Positions 46,929-55,966 of a stretch of DNA of 64,000 nt are shown piece by piece. A program made the translations under genes and the position numbers. The notes under the pieces are model-generated. The model did not search any database and was not told the origin of the DNA. It saw nothing but the letters and a program-made list of their open reading frames with translations. The stretch spans positions 1 through 64,000 of the forward strand of contig NZ_LAHA01000043.1 of the NCBI RefSeq assembly GCF_002608075.1, in the 5' to 3' direction. Numbering within the stretch: position 1 is the first letter of the stretch; every line of letters starts with the position of its first letter. The DNA is from Nostoc linckia z4 (GTDB lineage Bacteria; Cyanobacteriota; Cyanobacteriia; Cyanobacteriales; Nostocaceae).

Positions 46929-47423
46929 TCACACAGCACTCTCGGCAGATGGCTTAGTTAATGCCACTTCATCAATTTCAGCACTAAAAGCTGCTGCCAG
47001 TTCGGGGCTAGAGTAAGCAATGGCACTTTCATGCCATTCATGGATGAGCGCGTCAATCATCTCCCATGCTGTAGTTGAGGAATCTATCAACCCAAAAGCC
47101 TCACTTAGCTCCTTGATAAACTCTTGCAATTCATCGGAATCAAACACACTCAACCATCCATAAGAATGTTCAAAGCCGATTTCTTTGCTTAGTAATAGAG
47201 AAAAAGCCACGGTTAATGCTTCAAAAACAGTTTTACTTTGAGTAGCTGCCTTCACCAGAGAAGTTACTTGCTCCCGACGCAGCAACGCAAAAGACTGATC
47301 GTTACGAGTAATTGTCACTGGACGTTCCAAAGCTTTGTCTAGAACTCGCCCAGGCTGACGATTCAACTCAGTGGCAGTAATTAGCTCATCTGAGTAAATA
47401 TTGCCAAAATTCCCCAGAACCAT
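46929..47423 (-). CDS. Phd/YefM-family antitoxin
   Basis: 164 residues. The N-terminal ~60 (ITATELNRQPGRVLDKALERPVTITRNDQSFALLRRE) are a clear Phd/YefM DNA-binding fold that represses its own promoter; the C-terminal ~100 residues are acidic and helical and would bind the toxin. Longer than typical Phd (about 80) but a known cyanobacterial size. No intact toxin gene follows: only a 22-codon fragment starts 6 bp downstream, so this appears to be an orphan antitoxin. ATG at 47423. Confidence 0.75.
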   Translation of the reverse strand: MVLGNFGNIYSDELITATELNRQPGRVLDKALERPVTITRNDQSFALLRREQVTSLVKAATQSKTVFEALTVAFSLLLSKEIGFEHSYGWLSVFDSDELQEFIKELSEAFGLIDSSTTAWEMIDALIHEWHESAIAYSSPELAAAFSAEIDEVALTKPSAESAV

Positions 47424-47778
47424 AGGTTATGCGTTTTCAGCCAACAGTGAAAAGCTCATGTTAATAAGTTGCTACGTATAATTGTACGTACTATTTATTA
47501 AGAGTCAATAGGAATAAAAACTTGAGGTATTAAATACAAGGATGTGAGTAAGTGCGATCGCTTCTACTTAATGCAGAACAAATATTGATATTCACAACAA
47601 CAATAAATCTCTCAGTGCGCCCTGTAGAGACGTTGCAGTGCAACGTCATCCATCGCGGTTTTTAACTAAATTACGCAGATTTATCTAACTTGCCATTTGT
47701 AAAAATAGATGCCAAAAATGTATATAAATTCTGCTGCAAATTTAAGTATACATTTCGACATCAATCAAAAGGAAAATC
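47424..47778. other. Divergent spacer with short palindrome
   Basis: Holds the palindrome GACGTTGCA-G-TGCAACGTC at 47630-47648, a common dispersed hairpin, and the promoters of the antitoxin and AIM24 genes. No gene. Confidence 0.5.
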
Positions 47779-48450
47779 ATGGCAATTTTTGAAGTTATTG
47801 AACGAGAAAGTTTACGTTTAGTCAAAATAACTTTGCAAAACGAAACAGTACGTACTGAATCTGGTGCTATGTACTATATACATGGCAACATTAAAATGGA
47901 ATCTAAAGCTCCTTCAGCAGGTGGGTTTTTAAAGTCTTTAGCTACAGGAGAAAATATTTTCCGTCCCACATATACAGGTACAGGTGAATTATATTTAGAA
48001 CCTTCTTTATCTGGTTATCACATCTTAGAATTAGACGGTAGTGAATGGATTTTAGATAGTGGCGCTTATTGGGCGAGTGATGGGAGTGTAGAAGTAGGAG
48101 TTGAACGCAACAAATTGGTGTCAGGCTTAATTGGTGGCGAGGGTTTGTTTCAAACAAAAGTCAAAGGTAGGGGTAAAGTGGTGATGGTTGCACAAGGCCC
48201 TGTGGAAGTCATCAATCTACGAAATGACCGATTAGTTGTTGATGGAAATTTTGCGATCGCTCGCACAAACACGTTAAATTATCGCGTTGAAAAAGCTACC
48301 AAATCTTTTCTAGGTTCCATGACTTCTGGTGAATTTTTGGTCAATACTTTTGAGGGAACTGGTACTGTATTACTAGCTCCTGTTCCAAATTGGCAAGTGA
48401 TGATGCTCCGCCAAATTATTGCTGCTATTCCAACACCTTCGAGTAAATAG
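47779..48450 (+). CDS. AIM24-family protein
   Basis: 223 residues, almost all beta-strand by pattern, with repeated Gly-rich turns (TGTGELYLEP, GRGKVVMVAQGPVEV, FEGTGTVLLAPVPNW) typical of the AIM24/TRAP-like (formerly DUF124) fold. These are soluble proteins of unsettled function, often near stress genes. AAAGGAAAATC before the ATG gives a suitable ribosome site. It is followed by AATTCAG repeats and a MITE-like element; no operon partner. Confidence 0.85.
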   Translation: MAIFEVIERESLRLVKITLQNETVRTESGAMYYIHGNIKMESKAPSAGGFLKSLATGENIFRPTYTGTGELYLEPSLSGYHILELDGSEWILDSGAYWASDGSVEVGVERNKLVSGLIGGEGLFQTKVKGRGKVVMVAQGPVEVINLRNDRLVVDGNFAIARTNTLNYRVEKATKSFLGSMTSGEFLVNTFEGTGTVLLAPVPNWQVMMLRQIIAAIPTPSSK

Positions 48451-48682
48451 ATAGAATTCAGGAGTCAGAATTCAGAATTCAGAATTTAGAATCAATAAGC
48501 TAGTAAAAAATTCAACGATTTTTGAATTTTGAATTTTGAATTATTTAATCCAAAATCCAAAACTTACAACAGATTGCAAGTTAATCAAGTACGACATTTA
48601 AGCCTGCTAGCTAGATCGTGAGGCTATTTTAATTTTGAATTCTGACTCGATGAATTCTGAGTTTTCAATTTTCCTCTATCAT

Positions 48683-48878
48683 TAGATTTCTTGCAGAAGT
48701 TGGTAAAAGAGGAAGGGGAAAGAGCGAAAGTTTTGGTATTTTCCCTTTCCCCTTTCCCCTTTCCCCTTTAACCTTTCCCCTTTCCCCTTTCCCCTTTCCC
48801 CTTTAACCTTTCCCCTTTCCCCTTTAACCTTTCCCCTTTGACTACAAGAGTGCAAAAAGCACTTTTGCAAGAGGTTTA
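48683..48878. mobile_element. MITE-like element overlapping a gene end
   Basis: Left end TAGATTTCTTGCAGAAGT and right end ACTTTTGCAAGAGGTTTA, inverted, 15 of 18 matching. The interior has about 13 pyrimidine heptamers (CCCCTTT) at 48741-48838. The right terminal TTA (48876-48878) is, on the minus strand, the TAA stop of the neighbouring kinase gene. Confidence 0.75.
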
Positions 48879-50366
48879 TTCATTAGCAGTAGCGATCGCT
48901 GCTGGACTATCTGCAACACTGGCTAATTGCACTGTAAATGTGGAACCTTCATTTACTTTACTTTTCACAACAATAGAACCACCACAACGTAGTAGCAATT
49001 GCTGTACAATCGTTAATCCTAATCCAGCACCACCATGATCTTCCGCTGCTGTTGTTCGCACGCGATAAAAGCGGTCAAAGATTTTGGGAATTTCGTTCTC
49101 AGGAATGCCAATACCTGTGTCACGGAATTCTAGTTGGACGCGATCGCCTTGGAGGCGGGCACGCACCCAAACTTGACCGCCATTTGGGGTAAATTTAATA
49201 CTATTGTGCAGCAGATTAATCACAATTTGCCTCAGCCCACCACTAACGCACCAAACAGCTGGAAGTTCAGTAGGTACAGTGTAAGCCAGCATAATTCCTT
49301 TTTCTTGGGCTACAGGTTGGTATGTACTGACAACTCCAGGGACAATATCTGAAAGACGCACTGATTCTAAAGTTGTAGCGTCTAAATCATGTTCGAGTTG
49401 CACAAGATCTAACAAACCAGTGATTAAGGAATTTTGCTGATCGCACTGGGTATTTAACATCTGCAAATAACGTTGTCGCTGCGGTGGTTTGAGATTAGGC
49501 GAATTCAATAACGAGAGTGCAGTTTTCATGTGCGTCAACGGTATACGTAATTCCTGACAGACATTTTTCAAGTATTCATCTTTTAGTTGTTCCTTGTTGT
49601 GCAGTTCTTGATTTTGTTGCTGTAATTTTGTAGTGCGTACTGTGACGATTTGCCGATTAATTTCATCTTGGCGTAGGAGTTGTTTTGCCAATAATTGATT
49701 CATCAATACAGGTTCCGGCACACTTGGACAAATAAAATCAGCAGGTATAATGGGCGATGATTCTGGCGTAATTGCTTGTTGAATACCATTTAAGACTTGC
49801 TGAATTATTCTCCCCTCAACACTAGTAATAATTAACAACGGCTGATTTTTATTAGTAGTTACTTTCCCAGAAGTTTGATTTTTGCGTTTTTTCAAAGGTC
49901 GATGAGCCAAAATTAAACTACAAAACTGGGGAGACAATACCATCAGAAAATTTTCCCGTCGCAGTTGGCTATGGGGTGGTAAGTAAACGGGGATGTGATG
50001 GGGGGATAAGGAGGATGAGGGAGATGAGGGGTATGAGGGGATATTTTCTCCTCTTGCTCCCTCATCTCCCCCATCTCCCTTGTCTCCCTGATCTTTCCCT
50101 TTGTTAATATCCTCAATTTGGCAAGTATAGATAAAACTAGACGCACCTACAGAAGATTGATAACGGACTAATTCTAATTGCCAAATTTTTTCTGGTGGTA
50201 GCTTCACCCATAAAGTGGCTGCAATTTGCTGCTCAATGAGTAAGTCGATTTGCGCTCTCACCAGAGATAGTAGAGTAGCTGGACTGAGGGACAATGGTTT
50301 AGGAGGCGCTTGCACTCCCATAACCAGTTGATAAACAGACAGATCCTTAGCCAAAGAAACATTCAT
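48876..50366 (-). CDS. Histidine kinase lacking the phosphoacceptor His
   Basis: 496 residues. N-terminal region (1-215) of unknown fold, broken at about 90-122 by a linker encoded by GGGAGAT/GGGAGACAA-type repeats (DKGDGGDEGARGE). The H-box reads NVCQELRIPLTHMKTAL: Gln271 stands where the phosphorylated His should be. The ATPase domain is complete: NLLHNSIKFTP (Asn388), DTGIGIP (Asp416), FDRFYR, GGAGLGLTIV (447-453). So it could bind and hydrolyse ATP but not autophosphorylate in the normal way. The AIM24 gene and an antitoxin separate it from the complementary degenerate kinase at 45039. The stop codon lies in a MITE end. Confidence 0.85.
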   Translation of the reverse strand: MNVSLAKDLSVYQLVMGVQAPPKPLSLSPATLLSLVRAQIDLLIEQQIAATLWVKLPPEKIWQLELVRYQSSVGASSFIYTCQIEDINKGKDQGDKGDGGDEGARGENIPSYPSSPSSSLSPHHIPVYLPPHSQLRRENFLMVLSPQFCSLILAHRPLKKRKNQTSGKVTTNKNQPLLIITSVEGRIIQQVLNGIQQAITPESSPIIPADFICPSVPEPVLMNQLLAKQLLRQDEINRQIVTVRTTKLQQQNQELHNKEQLKDEYLKNVCQELRIPLTHMKTALSLLNSPNLKPPQRQRYLQMLNTQCDQQNSLITGLLDLVQLEHDLDATTLESVRLSDIVPGVVSTYQPVAQEKGIMLAYTVPTELPAVWCVSGGLRQIVINLLHNSIKFTPNGGQVWVRARLQGDRVQLEFRDTGIGIPENEIPKIFDRFYRVRTTAAEDHGGAGLGLTIVQQLLLRCGGSIVVKSKVNEGSTFTVQLASVADSPAAIATANE

Positions 50367-50473
50367 GAGTCAAGCACAATAAGGATGAAGCAAACAAATA
50401 ATTCTGTCTTCGATTTTCACCTTTATATGTGCATTTTTTACGAAATAGCCACGGAAAGAAATGTGAAGGATGA

Positions 50474-50633
50474 AAAATGGGGCATGGGGAGATGGGGAGA
50501 TGGGGAGATGGGGAGATGGGGAGATGGGGAGATGGGGAGATGGGGGAGATGGGGGAGATGGGGGAGATGGGGAGATGAGTTTTTCGCCTCTGCCCCATGC
50601 CCAATGCCCAACGCCCAATGCCCCATGCCCAAA
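50474..50633. repeat. (GGGGAGAT)n and GGGCATT-type repeats
   Basis: About 12 copies of an 8-bp unit GGGGAGAT (50486-50577), followed by GCCCCATGCCCAATGCCCAA repeats up to the murE stop. Multiple artefactual open frames arise on both strands. Confidence 0.9.
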
Positions 50634-52127
50634 TTATCCTAATCTTGCCTGTAGGGCTTCGCGTGCGTGTTCTCGGTCGTCAAAATGGATTTTTTCAGTA
50701 CCGAGAATTTGGTAGTCTTCGTGACCTTTACCGGCGAGTAATACTCCATCACCGGGTTGTGCTTGTAAAATGGCGGTGCGAATTGCTATGGCCCGATCGC
50801 CAATTACTGTTGGTTGTACTGTTTGGGGAATTCCCGCCAAAATATCTTCTAAAATTTTTTCTGGGTTTTCGGTACGGGGATTATCCGATGTCACCACTGC
50901 TATATCGGCTAGTTCTGCGGCAATTTTACCCATTTTTGGGCGCTTGGTACGATCGCGATCGCCGCCACAACCAAACACACAAATTATCTTTCCTGGTATA
51001 AATGGACGTGCTGCTTTGAGTAAATTTTCTAAACTGTCTGGAGTATGAGCATAATCCACAATGACGCTAATATCTTGCTGGGAACTAATTTGCACTCGTT
51101 CCATGCGACCGGGAACTCCGGGAAATTCTGAGATGACGGATGCTACTAACTGCAAATCTAAACCTAGATGTAAAACTGCTCCTACTGCTGCTAAAAGATT
51201 TTCTAAATTATATTGACCAACTAAAGGCGATCGAAAGGCTACATCGCCTTTTGGTGTATGCAAGGTTCCGCTGACACCGTTCGGCTCGTAACTTAAGTCA
51301 CTCATCCATAGATCGGCGTTGTTGTTGTTGACACTATAACTCCAAACTTGTTCTGGATTTAATGAAGCAATTAACCGCTCACCGTAGGAATCATCAGCGT
51401 TAATTATTGCCCGTCCCTTGAGATATTCAGGACTAAACAACAAGGCTTTGGCAGCAAAATAATCTTCCATATCCTTGTGATAATCCAGATGGTCTTGAGT
51501 AAGATTACTGAATACCGACACCTCGAATTTACAGCCTAATACTCGACCTTGTGCTAAAGCGTGGGAACTAACTTCCATTACCCCAAACTCATTTCCAGCA
51601 TTTACAGCTTCAGCTAGTTGCTGTTGCAGTTCCACCGCAAAGGGGGTTGTGTGGACAGCAGTTTGTTCAAAACCAGGCCAACGAGTGTAAAGAGTTCCCA
51701 TTAAAGCCGTAGCTAGATTAGCTTTATTCAGCAGAAATTCAATTAAATGGGTAGTTGTAGTTTTGCCATTGGTTCCAGTGACACCAACCAGCTTGAGTTT
51801 TTGCCCTGGATAACCGTAAAAAGCGCTGGCTATCTGGGCACAAGCTTGAGTGATATTACTGGCACTAATCACCACAGCTTCATCTGTGGGAGGATGTTTT
51901 TGTGCTGCTTGGGGAGAGATAATAGCTGCCACAGCGCCAGAAGCGATCGCACTAGGCCAAAATTCCCCACCATCGACTCGTGTTCCTGGCATTCCAATAA
52001 ACAAATCTCCCACACCACAAGCATGGGAATTCGTCTTCAAACCCCTAACTTCCGCAGCTTCCAAAGCCGGATGGCTGGGTAATTTTTCAACACTGTCTAC
52101 CGCCGTTAGTAATTCCCGCAATTTCAT
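50634..52127 (-). CDS. murE: UDP-MurNAc-tripeptide synthetase MurE
   Basis: 497 residues. Cytoplasmic Mur ligase adding meso-diaminopimelate to UDP-MurNAc-L-Ala-D-Glu. ATP site GVTGTNGKTTTTH (115-127), DHLDYHKDMEDYF with the carbamylated-lysine region, DYAHTPDSLENLL, and the diaminopimelate-specific DNPRTENP motif near 410 are all present, so the meso-DAP (not Lys) specificity is readable. ATG at 52127. It follows the glutaredoxin-like gene by 52 bp on the same strand. Confidence 0.96.
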   Translation of the reverse strand: MKLRELLTAVDSVEKLPSHPALEAAEVRGLKTNSHACGVGDLFIGMPGTRVDGGEFWPSAIASGAVAAIISPQAAQKHPPTDEAVVISASNITQACAQIASAFYGYPGQKLKLVGVTGTNGKTTTTHLIEFLLNKANLATALMGTLYTRWPGFEQTAVHTTPFAVELQQQLAEAVNAGNEFGVMEVSSHALAQGRVLGCKFEVSVFSNLTQDHLDYHKDMEDYFAAKALLFSPEYLKGRAIINADDSYGERLIASLNPEQVWSYSVNNNNADLWMSDLSYEPNGVSGTLHTPKGDVAFRSPLVGQYNLENLLAAVGAVLHLGLDLQLVASVISEFPGVPGRMERVQISSQQDISVIVDYAHTPDSLENLLKAARPFIPGKIICVFGCGGDRDRTKRPKMGKIAAELADIAVVTSDNPRTENPEKILEDILAGIPQTVQPTVIGDRAIAIRTAILQAQPGDGVLLAGKGHEDYQILGTEKIHFDDREHAREALQARLG

Positions 52128-52179
52128 TTTGCGAACCTCGTCACAAACTTTTCTTGCGCTTATTCTGCATTATTTTTTT

Positions 52180-52443
52180 CTAATTGGCTAAATACTTACG
52201 CAACATTTCTTCCAAATGTTGCACACTCGCACGAGGAGAAGGACGCGGTAAAAGTACCTCTGCGCCTTGGCGGTTCGCTAAAAAAAGTACCGGCACTTCA
52301 TACTGATACGCACCAAACCACTCTTCGCGAGTTGTAATATCCCGAATTTCCAACTCAAAACTCAAATTTTGGATTTGTTCGAGCTTTTCCTGCAAACCCT
52401 CACATAAATGACATCCAGGTTTACTGTATAAAATCAATCGCAT
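52180..52443 (-). CDS. Glutaredoxin-like thioredoxin-fold protein
   Basis: 87 residues. A CHLC (Cys11-Cys14) redox motif in MRLILYSKPGCHLCEGLQ, a cis-Pro in EVPVLFL, and overall length fit the DUF836/glutaredoxin-like family. It may act as a small dithiol reductase in the cytoplasm. Upstream of murE in the same direction; a short gap suggests co-transcription but no functional link is evident. Confidence 0.85.
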   Translation of the reverse strand: MRLILYSKPGCHLCEGLQEKLEQIQNLSFELEIRDITTREEWFGAYQYEVPVLFLANRQGAEVLLPRPSPRASVQHLEEMLRKYLAN

Positions 52444-52710
52444 TTGCTTCTACTAAATTTGCTGTTGTCAAATATAGCAAGATTCTTCATCTAAGTTTTC
52501 TCATTTATTGATGTTCAGCTTGGCTCATCTACATCTAATTTTTAGATTACCTCAGATAAATAATTCCTGACTGCAAGTCATAATATAGGACTAGTATTTG
52601 ATTTTTGAAAAAAATCAGTACATTTTGATTCCTTCTTACCTATTCCCTATTCCCTGTTCCCTGTTCCCTTCTACGCAAATAATTTCAGTAATCAAAGCGG
52701 ATTCCTATAG

Positions 52711-52869
52711 GCATTTGGTATTGAATGGGCAATTACTTTAAAACGTCAGGGTAAAGACTGGGTACCAATACCAGATTTACTTTATGTTTCTTACTCTCGG
52801 CTTAACAGCGACTTAATTGAAGATGAAGCTTGTCCTATACCTCCAGATTGCAAGCCGCTGCGCGTCTAG
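52711..52869 (+). pseudogene. Fragment of a Uma2/DUF820 nuclease-like gene
   Basis: 53 codons without a proper start, reading KRQGKDWVPIPDLLYVSYSR and LIEDEACPIPPD, then unrelated residues and TAG. This matches the central part of Uma2 (DUF820) proteins, which are abundant in cyanobacteria, where PDLLYVS and an acidic LIEDEACP stretch recur. Both ends are missing. The remaining spacer 52444-52957 has no other gene. Confidence 0.5.
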
Positions 52870-52957
52870 GTTAAAAAATGTAGATTCGGAAATGGTATAT
52901 TAATTTTGGATAAATTAGTATTTCAGTTAAAGAATGGGGAATTAATTTAAAGCAATT

Positions 52958-53917
52958 GTGAGCGAATTTCATTTACAAATCCCAGAAAATAGTAATGACG
53001 CGGGTGTTCGTCTTGACCGCTATCTTTCGCAAGAATTACCAGATTTATCTCGTTCCCGCATCCAACAGTTAATCGAAGAAGGTAATGTGCAACTGAATGG
53101 TAAAGTTTGCACTTCTAAAAAGATTAGTGTTAAGGTAAGCGATCGCATTACTCTAGAAATCCCAGAAGCCCAACCTTTAGAATTGCAAGCAGAAGATATT
53201 CCCCTAGATATCCTCTACGAAGATGACCAGTTAATTATTCTCAACAAACCTGCGGGCTTAGTGGTTCATCCCGCACCAGGTCATCCAGACGGGACTTTAG
53301 TAAATGCTCTGTTGGCGCACTGTCCTAATTTACCAGGAATCGGGGGAATCCAACGTCCGGGAATTGTCCATCGCTTAGATAAGGATACAACAGGAGCGAT
53401 CGCCATCGCTAAAACAGAACTTGCCCATCATCATCTCCAAGCACAACTCAAAGCCAAAACCGCACGCCGAGAATACTTAGGTATAGTTTACGGTGCGCCA
53501 AAAACTGAAAGTGGCACAATTGATTTACCCATCGGTCGCCATCCCCAAGACCGTAAAAAAATGGCTATCATACCCGTTGAACAAGGCGGACGACTAGCCG
53601 TCACTCATTGGCGAATCCTAGAACGCCTTGGTAATTACACACTAATCCATTTTCAACTAGAAACTGGACGCACCCATCAAATTCGCGTCCACAGCGCCAA
53701 AATCGGTCATCCCATTGTTGGCGACCCTATTTATGGTTCCGGTCGTTCAGTAGGAGTAAATTTGCCTGGTCAAGCATTACACGCTTGGCGACTCAAATTA
53801 CAGCATCCCATATCTGGAGAGATGATTGAAGTTACAGCAACTCCTCCTAGCCAATTTACCAAACTTTTGGACATTTTAAAAAAACGAAGCGATCGGCCAA
53901 ATTCTTTCACCAATTAA
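52958..53917 (+). CDS. RluA-family pseudouridine synthase
   Basis: 319 residues. An S4 RNA-binding domain (VRLDRYLSQELPDLSRSRIQ, about 16-75) precedes the catalytic RluA domain with IVHRLDKDTTGAIAIAKT, whose Asp performs uridine isomerisation, and ETGRTHQIRVH. By domain order and length it resembles RluD, which modifies 23S rRNA helix 69, but that specificity is an inference. GTG at 52958. Confidence 0.92.
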   Translation: MSEFHLQIPENSNDAGVRLDRYLSQELPDLSRSRIQQLIEEGNVQLNGKVCTSKKISVKVSDRITLEIPEAQPLELQAEDIPLDILYEDDQLIILNKPAGLVVHPAPGHPDGTLVNALLAHCPNLPGIGGIQRPGIVHRLDKDTTGAIAIAKTELAHHHLQAQLKAKTARREYLGIVYGAPKTESGTIDLPIGRHPQDRKKMAIIPVEQGGRLAVTHWRILERLGNYTLIHFQLETGRTHQIRVHSAKIGHPIVGDPIYGSGRSVGVNLPGQALHAWRLKLQHPISGEMIEVTATPPSQFTKLLDILKKRSDRPNSFTN

Positions 53918-53977
53918 TTGTTAAACATTTTCAAAATGTTGACTGTTTACTGTTGACTGATGACTGTTGAGTGCGGA

Positions 53978-54031
53978 GTTCTTATTCTCCCTTGTCTCCC
54001 TTGTCTCCCTTGTCTCCCTTATCTCCCCACT
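53978..54031. repeat. (CTTGTCTCC)n 9-bp repeat
   Basis: Five copies of a 9-bp unit, the reverse complement of GGAGACAAG arrays seen at 37590 and 62050. Lies in a spacer with no gene. Confidence 0.85.
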
Positions 54032-54063
54032 CCGCACCCCCACTCCCTATTTTCAAACTAAAC

Positions 54064-54155
54064 AGGACTTACGCACAGGTAACGGAGAATCGAACCACAG
54101 AGGACGCAGAGGGCACGGAGAAATAAGAGTTTCAGAGAGTTTTTGCGTAAGTCCT
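54064..54155. mobile_element. MITE-like element, 92 bp
   Basis: Perfect 12-bp terminal inverted repeats AGGACTTACGCA / TGCGTAAGTCCT, enclosing GAACCACAGAGGACGCAGAG-type sequence widely dispersed in this order. Ends just before the stop of the 54163 gene. Confidence 0.8.
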
Positions 54156-54162
54156 ACTAAAT

Positions 54163-54705
54163 CTACTGTCCAACATCCAAGTCGAAGTAGAAACTACCGT
54201 CAACAATTCTATGGCTGCCAATATACTTAATGATGGGTATGCTGACTCGATGCTGTCCTGGTTCAAGTTTCCAGGTTTTTTGGAAGTTCCCAATATGATG
54301 ACAAGCAGCATTAATGGGAAAGGTACTAGGAGTTAAAAAACTATTTTTATAACTCTCAACTCCATTTTTAAATAGATGTCCTTTTACTTCTACTTGATTA
54401 ACTGTAGCTTTGGATGGTATGCAATAATAAACGTTTGATAATCTGAGGGTATCTCTAGATTTTAGGAGTAAGCGATCGCCATTTTTCACTTGCTGAAGTT
54501 CGTTACTATTAACCTGCACAGTGACATTATCAACGCATACTTTTGCCGGACTCACTTTGTCACATGTAGAAGTAGTGGCGCGAGTGGGCTGTGGTTCTGA
54601 AGAAGATTTTTTGTCACCCTCAATTAATGCAGGTGCTACCGTTGCCACTATAGCGCCAGTAGCAGCGATGAGAGCAAGTATAACCTGTTGTTTAAAAGTT
54701 GCCAT
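54163..54705 (-). CDS. Membrane-anchored or exported protein, unknown
   Basis: 180 residues. The N-terminal hydrophobic helix (about 8-28, VILALIAATGAIVATVAPAL) is a signal anchor or signal peptide; the rest is a beta-rich domain with four cysteines (near residues 48, 57, 94, 135), consistent with disulfides in the periplasm. I recognise no domain. GAGGAG 9 bp before the ATG supports the start. It is divergent from the STAND ATPase gene at 54896; whether the two are linked is open. Confidence 0.65.
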   Translation of the reverse strand: MATFKQQVILALIAATGAIVATVAPALIEGDKKSSSEPQPTRATTSTCDKVSPAKVCVDNVTVQVNSNELQQVKNGDRLLLKSRDTLRLSNVYYCIPSKATVNQVEVKGHLFKNGVESYKNSFLTPSTFPINAACHHIGNFQKTWKLEPGQHRVSIPIIKYIGSHRIVDGSFYFDLDVGQ

Positions 54706-54895
54706 TTTTCCAACTCCTCAAGTTTTTTGCTGTAACACCATCATCACTTGAGACACAGGTTCTATAGGTAGGCGTTAGTAGGGAGTTTGAGTGATTAAAT
54801 TGTTGTAAGGGAAAGTAGGCAAATGTAGGTTTGTAGGGTAAAGTATTACACTACTGACTGATTTTAAATTTGCTCTGCCAATTCAACTACACCTA

Positions 54896-55966
54896 ATGGA
54901 CTCACAAGAAGCATTAAAATTCATTAATAGGTTGCTTGCAAACGATAAGCAAGTCTTAAATGAATTGGAACAAAAGCTGTTTTTAGGGATGTGGGAGGGG
55001 AAGGAGTATACAGAAATTGTTAATGATGCTTCTTATAGTGCAGAATATGTGAGAGAGGTGGGTGCAAAGTTATGCAAAAAGATTACAAAATATTTAGTAA
55101 TAACGGTTACAAAAAGGAATTTCCAAAATCCCATTAAAGAAGGATATCAAAAGTATTCAGAACAAGCTTCACTTTTCCAAAAACCAATTGTAGAACCAAC
55201 TAATCCACTACTAAAAAATCAATCACACTCAGCTAATTTATTGCAGCAAAATCATAATCCTTTTATTCCCCAAGGCGGCAGAATAGAAGATTCACAACAG
55301 TTTTTTGGAAGGGAACGGGAAATATTGCGGGTATTTGAAGTGCTTAACAGTAATAGTAGTGTTGCCCTCATAGGAGAAGAAGGAATCGGCAAGTCATCTT
55401 TGTTATGGGTGATTTGCCAACAGGCACGAAATTATTTGCGCTTACCACGTGAGCCAGTTTTTTTAGATTTAAATAATGGAGTTCATGATGAAGATGAGTT
55501 CTACATTGCTTTGTGCGATAAAATTGGTATTCCTGAAAGTAAAGGCTATAGACTCACTCGCAATTTGCAAAATAAAAAAGTGCTATTAGCTATAGATAAT
55601 TTAGGGAAGTTAATTGAAAACGGCTTTACTCGCCAAGTTCGGGATCAATTGCGCGGTTTAGCTGAAGGTCGTGATGCTTCTTTGCGGTTGATTTTAGCTG
55701 CTAGCGAACCTCTGGAAAAGCTATTTAACGATAGTCAGGATAATCGCAAGACATCTCCACTAACAGGTATTTGCCAAGAGGAAAATATAAAACCTTGGGA
55801 TGAAATCAGCGCCCGTCATTTTATAACCAACCGTTTGGCTAATACTTCAGTGAATTTTACTGAAGAGGAAATCATCCAACTCATCCAACAAAGTGGCGGA
55901 CATCCTCGTAAACTGATGCAATTGTGTTATCAAACTTATTCGCGGTATGTGGAGAGTTTGCAATGA
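54896..55966 (+). CDS. STAND/AAA ATPase with vMAP-type N-terminus
   Basis: 356 residues. The N-terminal ~75 (EALKFINRLLANDKQVLNEL, then EQKLFLGMWEGKEYTEIV) match the helix-turn-helix-like 'vWA-MoxR associated' N-terminal domain found in cyanobacterial STAND NTPases. After a linker comes a P-loop ATPase: FFGREREI, GEEGIGKSS (160-168), Walker B VLLAIDNL (about 229-236), and a sensor region RLILAAS. It ends soon after the ATPase, without the usual WD40/TPR/effector domain. The stop overlaps no gene, but an ATG-started 75-codon repeat ORF begins at the very next base, and a second ATPase gene follows at 56361. Likely conflict/signalling type. Confidence 0.82.
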   Translation: MDSQEALKFINRLLANDKQVLNELEQKLFLGMWEGKEYTEIVNDASYSAEYVREVGAKLCKKITKYLVITVTKRNFQNPIKEGYQKYSEQASLFQKPIVEPTNPLLKNQSHSANLLQQNHNPFIPQGGRIEDSQQFFGREREILRVFEVLNSNSSVALIGEEGIGKSSLLWVICQQARNYLRLPREPVFLDLNNGVHDEDEFYIALCDKIGIPESKGYRLTRNLQNKKVLLAIDNLGKLIENGFTRQVRDQLRGLAEGRDASLRLILAASEPLEKLFNDSQDNRKTSPLTGICQEENIKPWDEISARHFITNRLANTSVNFTEEEIIQLIQQSGGHPRKLMQLCYQTYSRYVESLQ

